64,000 nt of DNA from an uncultured Acetobacteroides sp. GTDB lineage: Bacteria; Bacteroidota; Bacteroidia; Bacteroidales; ZOR0009. The position numbers and the translations under genes are program-made. Numbering within the stretch: the first letter of the stretch is position 1; each line of letters starts with the position of its first letter. The stretch covers positions 2,418,001 to 2,482,000 of the forward strand of contig NZ_OY782755.1 of assembly GCF_963678165.1 (NCBI RefSeq), in the 5' to 3' direction. Shown here piece after piece: positions 52,801 to 60,150 of this stretch. The notes below the pieces were generated by a model. That model did not search any database and was not told where the DNA came from. It saw only the letters and a program-made list of their open reading frames with translations.

Positions 52801-55779
52801 TTACCTGCGTTTGAAGAGTTCGTTGAGTTTCTTTTTAGCCGCATCCTTGAGCTGGTCTTCGCTCTTCTTTTTGGCCGTATCGGTTTTCGATCCGCCAATT
52901 ACCTTATCGAGCAGCTTATTGGCCTGCTTGGTTACCTCCTTGGTGGCCTCCTGCTTCACCTTATCCTGAACGGCCTGCTTCACCTCCGACTGCACGGTCT
53001 TGCCGCCGGCGCTGGTTACGCTAAGCAACTTCACCGAAGGCTTGCTGTAGGTACCGGTAACGCCAAGGGTCACCTTCATGTCGCCCGAAGCTGCGCTTGA
53101 TCCTAGGTATCGGCTCATGGCGCTGTTCAGCGATTTGGTAACGGCATTGGCCGGAACGTCCATCAGCAGGTTGTAGTTGATGCCGCCATCGAGCGAGGTG
53201 TAGCCGCTGACGGTGGTCTTACGGCCGTGCATCGAGATGTCAAATGGCTTCACCGACAGCTTGCCATTTTCGAGGGTTGTCGATAGGGCCAGCTCCCTGA
53301 GCTCGGTCATCGTACCGGCCGTGGTTGGCTTGGAGAACTGGGCCACCAGCGAGGTTAGCTTGGTATCCTTAAGCGTTCCGCTAAGGATTTTCACCAGCCC
53401 GCCGCCGTTCATCGAGGCCACGTTGGGCATCATATCCTTGGTAAGATCACCCTTCAGGTTGTAGTTAAGATCCATGTTACCCACCACGTACTGCGAAATC
53501 GGCGCGTACTTCTGGATGGTTTCAAACGTTTCAAAGGCCTTAGGGATGGATATCGATTTCACGCCAAGGTTGAAGTCGAAGGTTGGCTTCTTCACGTCGG
53601 AGTCGAAGGTACCCTTAACGTTTACCAGCCCGCCGATGATGCCCATGTTGGCATCCTTGATGGTCATGATGCCCTTCGAGATGCTTACCAGCGCGTTTAC
53701 GTTGTCGGCAACAATCTTGTCGTAGGTAAACTTGCCGATGTGGGCCTTAAGGTCGAAGTCGATGTTCTTGGGGATCATCGAAACCGAGGTGCTCGTCTCC
53801 GACTTGGTTGGCTGTGCAGCCTGCTGCTTGGCCACGGCCTCCTTATCGGCAGGGGTCATCCACTCGTTGGCGTTGAAGGTTGGGATATTTACGTTAAGAT
53901 TTCCGCCCAGCACGCCATCTGGCTTAAACAGGAATCCCATATAGTTGGATACGCTTCCGGTAGCCGAAATTTGGCTGCTGCCCACCTTCGACTCAAACTT
54001 GGTAAGGTTGATCGATGCAGGGTTGAACACCACCGCAGCGGTGCTAATGGTAACGCCCTGCTTAAAGGCTGGGCTCGAATACGAGAAGTTCGATACGTTC
54101 ATGTTACCCGAAGCCTTAACGTTGGCGTAGCGCTTGGCGGTAACGTCGGATAGCTTACCGGAGGTAGCCAGGTTAGCCTTAACCCTCCCCTTAAGCGTCA
54201 TATCCTTTAGGTTGAAAATTTTGGCAATCTTTTCCAGATCCACGCCACCGGCAACCTTTACGTTCCAGGCAAGGTCCTTGATGTTTTGCACGCTACCGGT
54301 AGCCGTCAGGCTTTCGCCGGCAAGCAGCATGTTGAAGTTGCCAATCTGAACAACGGTGTTCACCGCCTTACCGGTGGTGTTGGAGGCCGTCATGGCAAAG
54401 TTGAGGTTCTGGAGCGGCGTAGGCAGCAGCTTATTCTGCACAAAACCGTTGGTAAGCTTCGCCGAAGCGGCAAGTATTGGGAATGCCCCCGTCTTATCGT
54501 CGTAAACGCCCTTGGCGTTAAGCGCCAGGTCGAAGATCCCCTTAATGGTCATCCCCTCTATTGGGAATGCCGAAGTTAGCTCTCCAAGGTTCAGGCGAGC
54601 ATTCACCTTAGCATCTACAGGGAAGTTTCTCAGGTTAGCCACCTTCAGGTAGCCATCAAATGGGTTGGTTCCAATCTTAAAGCTAAACTTGTTAAGGTTG
54701 ATGGAGGTGCTTGGGATAAGCCCATCCTTGTTGTCAACGTTCAGGTCGATGTTGATGTCCTTAATCGCCTCCGACACCTTTGGATACTTAAACGAGGCAT
54801 TCTTGGCAACCAGTTTCACGCCAAAAGCAGGCAGTAGGCTATCCTTGTAGGTTCCCTTAGCGTATCCGCTGAAGTCGAAGTCGCCATCAGCCTTAATATC
54901 GCCGAAGCTCTCGGTGTACACGCCAGGAACCAGCGATAGCAGCCCCTTAAACGAGTTATCGAGCGCCTTAAAGGTAACGTCCATCTTTACGGCATTCTGC
55001 TGCGCCAGCTGCACCCAGCCGTCGAAGCCAAAGTTGAAATCGTTAACCTTAATGGAGTTTTCCTTAAAGGTGTACTTCTTGTTGTTCATGTCCATGTTCA
55101 CCACAAAGTTCAGGTCGAGCGACTTGTTGGAGAGGTACTCAGTACCGTTCATGGCTACGGTAGCCTTATCGGCGGTAAGCTTGGTGGTAAGGTCGAAAAC
55201 ATTTTCAGCCAAATCGCCGCTACCGGTAATGTTTAGGTTCTTAACGCTGGCAAACATCTTCGACTTCTGGTCGCTGTAGATGATGTCGGCATTCTTAAGC
55301 GATAGTTCCTTTAGGCGAAACTTAACGGGTTCCGATTTGGTGGTATCAGCCTTCTTGGTGGTATCGGGCTTTGGCTTGTAGATATCGTAGTTAGCCTTGC
55401 CGTTGGGCAGCACCATTACGTTAAGCTTTGGATTATCGAGGATAATCTTGTTCACCTCGATGCGCCCCGAGCTGATCAGCGCAAATATGTTAACCGTAAC
55501 CTCAAACTTCTTCAGGCTAACAAGCGTATCGCCCTTAAACTCTTCGCGCCCCACAACGCTCAGATCCTCGAGCGCAAGGGTAAAGTTGGGGAAGTGGCTA
55601 AACATGCCGAGGCTCAGCCCATCCTGTGGAAACTTCACATCCGCATTGATATTCTCTGCGATAAACTTATCCGCAGCTTGCTTTATCGTTGGCTTAAATA
55701 GGTATGGCAGAATTAGCATCGCTAATATCAGCACCCCTAAAATTGAACCAAGAATAATCAGGAGCTTCTTCTTCTTCAT
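52801..55779 (-). CDS. AsmA-like inner-membrane protein
   Basis: 992 residues: one N-terminal membrane anchor (MKKKKLLIILGSILGVLILA) and a long periplasmic beta-rich body with AsmA-type N-terminal motif (NADVKFPQDGLSLGMFSHFP, NFTLALEDLSVVGREEFKGD) and C-terminal domain (LNYNLKGDLTKDMMPNVASM, LNGGGLVKILSGTLKD-like region). It ends in a Lys-rich tail (DTAKKKSEDQLKDAAKKKLN). Members of this superfamily bridge the envelope and are thought to move phospholipids or aid outer-membrane assembly. Role here inferred from family. Monocistronic. Confidence 0.88.
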   Translation of the reverse strand: MKKKKLLIILGSILGVLILAMLILPYLFKPTIKQAADKFIAENINADVKFPQDGLSLGMFSHFPNFTLALEDLSVVGREEFKGDTLVSLKKFEVTVNIFALISSGRIEVNKIILDNPKLNVMVLPNGKANYDIYKPKPDTTKKADTTKSEPVKFRLKELSLKNADIIYSDQKSKMFASVKNLNITGSGDLAENVFDLTTKLTADKATVAMNGTEYLSNKSLDLNFVVNMDMNNKKYTFKENSIKVNDFNFGFDGWVQLAQQNAVKMDVTFKALDNSFKGLLSLVPGVYTESFGDIKADGDFDFSGYAKGTYKDSLLPAFGVKLVAKNASFKYPKVSEAIKDINIDLNVDNKDGLIPSTSINLNKFSFKIGTNPFDGYLKVANLRNFPVDAKVNARLNLGELTSAFPIEGMTIKGIFDLALNAKGVYDDKTGAFPILAASAKLTNGFVQNKLLPTPLQNLNFAMTASNTTGKAVNTVVQIGNFNMLLAGESLTATGSVQNIKDLAWNVKVAGGVDLEKIAKIFNLKDMTLKGRVKANLATSGKLSDVTAKRYANVKASGNMNVSNFSYSSPAFKQGVTISTAAVVFNPASINLTKFESKVGSSQISATGSVSNYMGFLFKPDGVLGGNLNVNIPTFNANEWMTPADKEAVAKQQAAQPTKSETSTSVSMIPKNIDFDLKAHIGKFTYDKIVADNVNALVSISKGIMTIKDANMGIIGGLVNVKGTFDSDVKKPTFDFNLGVKSISIPKAFETFETIQKYAPISQYVVGNMDLNYNLKGDLTKDMMPNVASMNGGGLVKILSGTLKDTKLTSLVAQFSKPTTAGTMTELRELALSTTLENGKLSVKPFDISMHGRKTTVSGYTSLDGGINYNLLMDVPANAVTKSLNSAMSRYLGSSAASGDMKVTLGVTGTYSKPSVKLLSVTSAGGKTVQSEVKQAVQDKVKQEATKEVTKQANKLLDKVIGGSKTDTAKKKSEDQLKDAAKKKLNELFKRR

Positions 55780-55808
55780 TCGAATATATTCTAATGGTTA
55801 TTTTAACC

Positions 55809-55816
55809 CAAAACTA
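55809..55816 (-). promoter_or_regulatory. -7 element of the AsmA-like gene
   Basis: TAGTTTTG on the minus strand, exact TAnnTTTG, 29 nt before the ATG. Confidence 0.4.
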
Positions 55817-55935
55817 GTGAAATTTCGCAGCAATAGCCTTTCCCAACTAGTAATAAGCGCTAAGTTTTGCGGCCTTTTGTGAATCAGTAAAAAGACAGAA
55901 GGGATCAATCCGAAAATTCGGTGAGGATATAAATA

Positions 55936-55971
55936 GAAAAAGGGATAGCAATTTTAATTGCTATCCCTTTT
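55936..55971 (-). terminator. Terminator of the tRNA-Leu pair
   Basis: Perfect 16-bp arms (55938-55953 and 55956-55971, core AGGGATAGCAATT) with Ts on the minus strand, 6 nt after the second tRNA. Confidence 0.93.
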
Positions 55972-55977
55972 CATTTG

Positions 55978-56061
55978 TGCTCAGGATGAGACTCGAACTC
56001 ACACGGGCTAACGCCCACTACCCCCTCAAAGTAGCGTGTATACCAATTTCACCACCTGAGC
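55978..56061 (-). tRNA. tRNA-Leu(GAG)
   Basis: 84 nt on the minus strand. Acceptor GCTCAGG with CCTGAGC, discriminator A. Anticodon stem CTACT/GGTAG with loop TTGAGGG, anticodon GAG. Long variable arm. CCA is not encoded. Second of two tRNAs on one transcript. Confidence 0.95.
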
Positions 56062-56082
56062 ATTTGCTTTAATCAACTTGCG

Positions 56083-56166
56083 TACCCGGAACAGGACTCG
56101 AACCTGCACGCTATTGCTAACACTAGTCCCTGAAACTAGCGCGTCTACCAATTCCGCCATCCGGGC
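56083..56166 (-). tRNA. tRNA-Leu(CAG)
   Basis: 84 nt on the minus strand. Acceptor GCCCGGA with TCCGGGT (first pair G-U), discriminator A. Anticodon stem CTAGT/ACTAG with loop TTCAGGG, anticodon CAG. CCA is not encoded. It lies 21 nt before tRNA-Leu(GAG). Confidence 0.95.
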
Positions 56167-56200
56167 ATTGCTTGTGTCAGCGTTTCAAAGATTGACGGTG

Positions 56201-56230
56201 CAAAAGTATAGATTTTTCGGGTATCTGCAA
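56201..56230 (-). promoter_or_regulatory. Promoter of the tRNA-Leu pair
   Basis: TTG (56228-56230), 19-nt spacer, TACTTTTG (56201-56208) on the minus strand, same spacing as before tRNA-Ser. 34 nt lie between the -7 box and the first tRNA. Confidence 0.75.
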
Positions 56231-56268
56231 GGATTTCGCTGAAAAAAGCTACACTTTTTTAGGATTGA

Positions 56269-56306
56269 AAAACAAATGGAGAATGGGCTTTAACCATTCT
56301 CCATTT
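56269..56306 (-). terminator. Terminator of the DPP IV gene
   Basis: Perfect 13-bp arms AAATGGAGAATGG (56274-56286) and its complement (56294-56306), then a T-rich run on the minus strand, 27 nt past the stop. Confidence 0.85.
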
Positions 56307-56333
56307 ATTCTTATTGACTTACAAGTTTACCTG

Positions 56334-58505
56334 CTATAGGTTTGTTTCTACGTAATTCAAAAATTTGGTGTAGAGCTGCAGCCTTGTTTTGCCCCCGTAG
56401 ATGCTGTGGTTCTTATCGGGGTAAACCATCATATCGTACTGCTTGTTGGCCTGAATGAGCTTGGAGACGAACTCAAAGGAGTTTTGGATATGCACGTTAT
56501 CGTCGGCGGTGCCGTGTACGATTAGTAGCTTGCCCTTAAGCTTATCGGCGTGGTTGATGGGCGAGTTATCGTCGTAGCCGCTGGGGTTGTCGTTGGGTAG
56601 GCCGTTGAAGCGCTCGGTGTAAACGCTATCGTAGAAGCGCCAGTTGGTAACGGGAGCAACGGCAATAGCCATCTTGAAGATGTCGGCACCCTGTAGGATG
56701 GCGTTGAGCGACATAAAGCCTCCGAAGCTCCATCCCCAAATGCCGATGCGGCTTTTATCAACGTAGGATAAAGATCCTACGTACTTGGCGGTGCTGATTT
56801 GATCGATCACCTCTAGCTTGCCGAGTTGCCCGTAGGTTTGCTTGCGGAATGCTTCGCCACGGGCACCCGTTCCGCGACCATCGACGCAAACAACTAGGTA
56901 TCCCTTTTGGGCAAGTACGTTCTCCCACCCTAGCCCCCAGCGGTCGAGCACCTCCTGCGAGTTAGGACCGCTGTACTGGGTCATCAGCACGGGGTACTTT
57001 TTAGCGGGATCGAAGTTAACCGGCTTAATCATCCAGCCATTTAGGGTAACACCCTCGGGAGTTACAAAGGTAAAGAACTCCTTGGGGGTGATATTGTACT
57101 CGGTGACCTTTTGCGCTAGTGCAGCGTTATCCTCCAAGGTTCGAATTTGCTTACCGGTTGCCTGATGCAGCGTGATAAGCATTGGGGTGGTAGTGCTGTT
57201 GAAGAAGCTGATGTAGTACTTAAAGCCTGTGCTAAATACAGCCTTATTGGTTCCTGCATTGGTCGAGAGCATACGGCTTTCGCCGCTCTTAAGGTTGGCC
57301 ACGTAGAGCTCGCGCTGCATGGGCGATTTGGCAGCGGCAATGTAGTAAGCCAACCCGTTCTTCTGGTCAACACCTATAAAGTCGGTTACATCCCAGCTGC
57401 CCTTGGTGATCTGCTTTACCTGTTTCCCGTTCATATCGAAAAGGTAGAGGTGGTTAAAGCCATCCTTTTCGCTGTTGATGATGAACTGGGTGCCGTTGTC
57501 GAGAAAGGTGAGGTAGCTGTCGGTTACCTCGGAGATGTACCTATCGTTCTTCTCGGAGTAGAGCGTGGTGGTGGTGCCGTCGGCGGAGCTGCCAACGAGG
57601 ATGTCGAGCTGGTTTTGGAGGCGGTTAAGGCGTACCATGGCGAGCTTTGCGGGGTTCTTGGTCCATCGGATACGGGCAATGTACTGGTTATCCTCGTTGC
57701 CGACGTTCATCTTGGTGGATTTGGCCGCCGCTAGATTGTAGCAGTAGATGGAGACAACTGAGTTCTGCTCGCCAGCTTTGGGGTACTTGTAGCTGTAGTT
57801 GTCGGGGTAGAGCTTACCCTCGAACTTGGTCATGTTGAAGAGCTTTACGCGCGACTCGTCGAAGCGGTAGTAGGCGATGGTTTTGCTGTCGGGCGACCAC
57901 TCGAAGGCCTTGGGGAAGCCGAACTCCTCCTCGTACACCCAATCGGTAGAGCCGTTGATGATGCTGTTGAACTTTCCATCGGTGGTTACCTGTACCTCCT
58001 TGCCGGTGGCTAGATCGACGTAAAAAATATTGTTGGAGCGGACGAAGGCTACCTTGGCGCCATCGGGCGAGAAGGTGGCGTAGCTCTGCTTGCCGCTTGC
58101 CGAAAGCGGCTTGATCTCCTTGGTAGTCCTATTGAAGATGTAGTAGCTGGCGGTAAACGATCGACGGTAGATGGGGGCGCTGTCGGTGAGCAGGAGCACC
58201 TGCTTTTCGTCGGCGCTGAACTCGTAGTCGGAAACCGATTTCAGCCCAAACTTCTGCAGCTGCGCTGCCGTAAGAATGGTATCAACCGCCCTGCCGGTTT
58301 TGTAGCTGTACTCGACGATGTCGCTCCCGCTAAAGGCGGTATAGTTAACGCCATCGTTCATTGAGCTGATGCCCGAGACCGATTTCGCCCTGAATGTTCC
58401 CTTATCCATGAGGTCGGAGATGGTGATCTCCTTCTTTTGAGCCAACGATGGTATGCCTACGAGTAGTAAAGCAGCCAGCCCAAGGGCTAATCTCCCCTTC
58501 TGCAT
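56334..58505 (-). CDS. Dipeptidyl peptidase IV (S9 family serine peptidase)
   Basis: 723 residues, exported: signal peptide MQKGRLALGLAALLLVGIPS with cleavage near AQK. N-terminal eight-bladed propeller (with the substrate-binding pair in STDWVYEEEFGFPKAFEWSP), then an alpha/beta-hydrolase domain. The catalytic triad is Ser593 in IWGWSFGGFMS, Asp668 in HGTADDNVH and His700 in DKNHSIYGG. It removes X-Pro or X-Ala dipeptides from peptides in the periplasm, supporting peptide use together with the DPP III-family enzyme. Monocistronic with its own promoter and terminator. Confidence 0.95.
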   Translation of the reverse strand: MQKGRLALGLAALLLVGIPSLAQKKEITISDLMDKGTFRAKSVSGISSMNDGVNYTAFSGSDIVEYSYKTGRAVDTILTAAQLQKFGLKSVSDYEFSADEKQVLLLTDSAPIYRRSFTASYYIFNRTTKEIKPLSASGKQSYATFSPDGAKVAFVRSNNIFYVDLATGKEVQVTTDGKFNSIINGSTDWVYEEEFGFPKAFEWSPDSKTIAYYRFDESRVKLFNMTKFEGKLYPDNYSYKYPKAGEQNSVVSIYCYNLAAAKSTKMNVGNEDNQYIARIRWTKNPAKLAMVRLNRLQNQLDILVGSSADGTTTTLYSEKNDRYISEVTDSYLTFLDNGTQFIINSEKDGFNHLYLFDMNGKQVKQITKGSWDVTDFIGVDQKNGLAYYIAAAKSPMQRELYVANLKSGESRMLSTNAGTNKAVFSTGFKYYISFFNSTTTPMLITLHQATGKQIRTLEDNAALAQKVTEYNITPKEFFTFVTPEGVTLNGWMIKPVNFDPAKKYPVLMTQYSGPNSQEVLDRWGLGWENVLAQKGYLVVCVDGRGTGARGEAFRKQTYGQLGKLEVIDQISTAKYVGSLSYVDKSRIGIWGWSFGGFMSLNAILQGADIFKMAIAVAPVTNWRFYDSVYTERFNGLPNDNPSGYDDNSPINHADKLKGKLLIVHGTADDNVHIQNSFEFVSKLIQANKQYDMMVYPDKNHSIYGGKTRLQLYTKFLNYVETNL

Positions 58506-58546
58506 TTCGTTTTTTATTTAGTAAGTATTTACGGACACTGAAGCGC

Positions 58547-58577
58547 CAAAAGTATGCAACTACGGGCAAAGCGCCAA
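58547..58577 (-). promoter_or_regulatory. Promoter of the DPP IV gene
   Basis: TTG (58575-58577), 20-nt spacer, TACTTTTG (58547-58554) on the minus strand, 41 nt before the ATG. Confidence 0.6.
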
Positions 58578-58653
58578 TTAATATAGACACCCAAATTCCC
58601 TAAAACTGGCAGCTCGTAAAAGATTATCTTTAGCCAATCAAATACGATACGCT

Positions 58654-59391
58654 ATGAACGATACGGCACCGGCATACCAGCGCCTAATGGACGAGCTGGT
58701 AAACCTTCAGGATCCATCGACCCAAAAGGTGGTTCAGTACTTCTTTAAAACCGAGCAGGGGCAGTATGGCGAGGGGGATAAGTTTTTGGGGATTAAGGTG
58801 CCGGTGGTGAGGGCTACCATTAAGCCGTACCTACACGAGGTAGCGCCTATAGAGGTTGAGCACCTGTTGCACTCGGAGTACCACGAGGTGCGGATGGCAG
58901 GGCTGCTGGTTTGGGTTAACCAGTACAAGAAGCTGAAGGATGAGGCTGCCCGTAGGGAGATCGTTGACCTCTACCTTAGGAATACGCGATACGTGAACAA
59001 CTGGGACTTGGTGGACCTGAGCTGCGAGTTCATCGTTGGCGAGTACCTGCTGGATAAGCCCGCCGATTGGCTCTTCGCCCTGGCAAAGTCGGAGAACCTG
59101 TGGGAGCAGCGCATCGCCATTGTCTCGACGCTGACCTTTATCCGGAAGGGGCGCTACGGGGATACGCTGGCCCTGTGCGAGGGTTTCCTAGACCACCAGC
59201 ACGACCTGATTCATAAGGCCTCGGGATGGTGCCTGCGCGAGATCGGAAAGCGCGACGAGGCTGTTCTTAGAGAGTTCCTCGAAGCGCATGCGCACGCTAT
59301 GCCCCGCACCATGCTGCGCTACAGCATCGAAAAGATGAACGAGCAGGATAGGAAGTACTTCATGGAGGCTAGGGCAAGAAGCGGCAGGTAA
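58654..59391 (+). CDS. DNA alkylation repair protein (AlkD-like)
   Basis: 245 residues, all-helical HEAT-like repeat fold of the AlkC/AlkD DNA glycosylase superfamily. Seen: KFLGIKVPVVRATIKPYLHE near residue 45, HEVRMAGLLVWVNQYKK, TRYVNNWDLVDLSCEFIVGE with the NNWD(L)VD motif that holds the catalytic Asp, and LIHKASGWCLREIGKRDEAV. These enzymes remove alkylated bases without base flipping. Whether this member acts on DNA is not shown. Divergent from DPP IV; followed by array G. Confidence 0.88.
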   Translation: MNDTAPAYQRLMDELVNLQDPSTQKVVQYFFKTEQGQYGEGDKFLGIKVPVVRATIKPYLHEVAPIEVEHLLHSEYHEVRMAGLLVWVNQYKKLKDEAARREIVDLYLRNTRYVNNWDLVDLSCEFIVGEYLLDKPADWLFALAKSENLWEQRIAIVSTLTFIRKGRYGDTLALCEGFLDHQHDLIHKASGWCLREIGKRDEAVLREFLEAHAHAMPRTMLRYSIEKMNEQDRKYFMEARARSGR

Positions 59392-59402
59392 GGAATTGCT
59401 AG

Positions 59403-59675
59403 CCCTGCGGGAATAGCGCTAAGCGTGGAAGCCTTTGTGCTAAGCGCAGGAGCGTATGTGTAATCCGCAGGAGCGATTGTGTAACTCGCAGGTGCGATTG
59501 TGTAAGCCGCAGGTCTGAATGTGTAACTCGCAGGTGCAATTGTGCAAGTCGCAGGTGTGATTGTGTAAGCCGCAGGTGTAATTGTGTAAAGCAACGGAGC
59601 GATTGTGTAGAGCGACGGAGCCAATGTGTAAGCCGCAGGTGCCAGTGTGTAAATCGCAGGTGCGAGTATGCTGAA
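59403..59675. repeat. Tandem array G, 21-bp period, 12-13 units
   Basis: CGCAGG or a variant (CAACGG, CGACGG) recurs at 59445, 59466, 59487, 59508, 59529, 59550, 59571, 59592, 59613, 59634 and 59655, exactly 21 bp apart, with diverged units at 59403 and 59424. Core: CGCAGGTGCGATTGTGTAA. Adjacent units form TGCGA/TCGCA dyads across their border. Three minus-strand frames stay open because 21 is a multiple of three. It lies between the convergent AlkD-like and beta-barrel genes. Confidence 0.93.
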
Positions 59676-60036
59676 TCGGCAAGCCATAGCGGGAGTTGAG
59701 GTGATAATGGTAAACGGATACGGGGCAATCGTGAAATTTTTTGCAAAAAAAACGCCCTTCGTTTTTGCAAAAATTAAAAAAAGCCGTACTATTGCACCAC
59801 TAACAAGCAAGTTCTTTAACAAAAAGATATTCCTCAGCATCTATATGCTTAACATGTAGCTATTTTTTAGCGAGGTGTTGAGTCTGTTGATTTGGGTTTG
59901 GTTGAGACAGGAGTAGAATTCTGTCACCGTTGCTCCACTTAATTTCGGCATTGCGCCGGCTAACGTAAGCCAAGAGCTGAGTGAGGTTTACGTGCGGTTT
60001 TTGCGAAATAACCTACTAGTGGGGCATACAAAAAAT
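59676..60036. other. Gene-free stretch after array G
   Basis: 360 bp with A-rich runs (59745-59790) and a segment near 59974-60004 that faintly recalls group II intron domain V. No ORF, tRNA or clear promoter. I see nothing I can name. Confidence 0.35.
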
Positions 60037-60068
60037 AAAAGGTCGATTGTTGCAATCGGCCTTTTTTT
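60037..60068 (-). terminator. Terminator of the beta-barrel protein gene (bidirectional)
   Basis: GGTCGATTG (60041-60049) and CAATCGGCC (60053-60061) flanked by A- and T-runs on both strands, 83 nt past the stop. Confidence 0.8.
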
Positions 60069-60150
60069 TGGCTCTATACCAAATGGGATGGGGCTGTAGA
60101 ATCTGGGGCTGCGGCTTGCTAGAGAGCGCGCTCAGCCACTTCGAGGCAGC

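Noticed and set aside
59319-59840. 173-codon minus-strand ORF across array G
   Set aside because: It overlaps the end of the AlkD-like gene, and three minus-strand frames are open through the repeat.
59974-60004. Group II intron domain V-like sequence (GAGCTG ... GTGCGGTTTT)
   Set aside because: The stem needs several G-U pairs, the expected tetraloop is missing and no reverse transcriptase or other intron domain is near.
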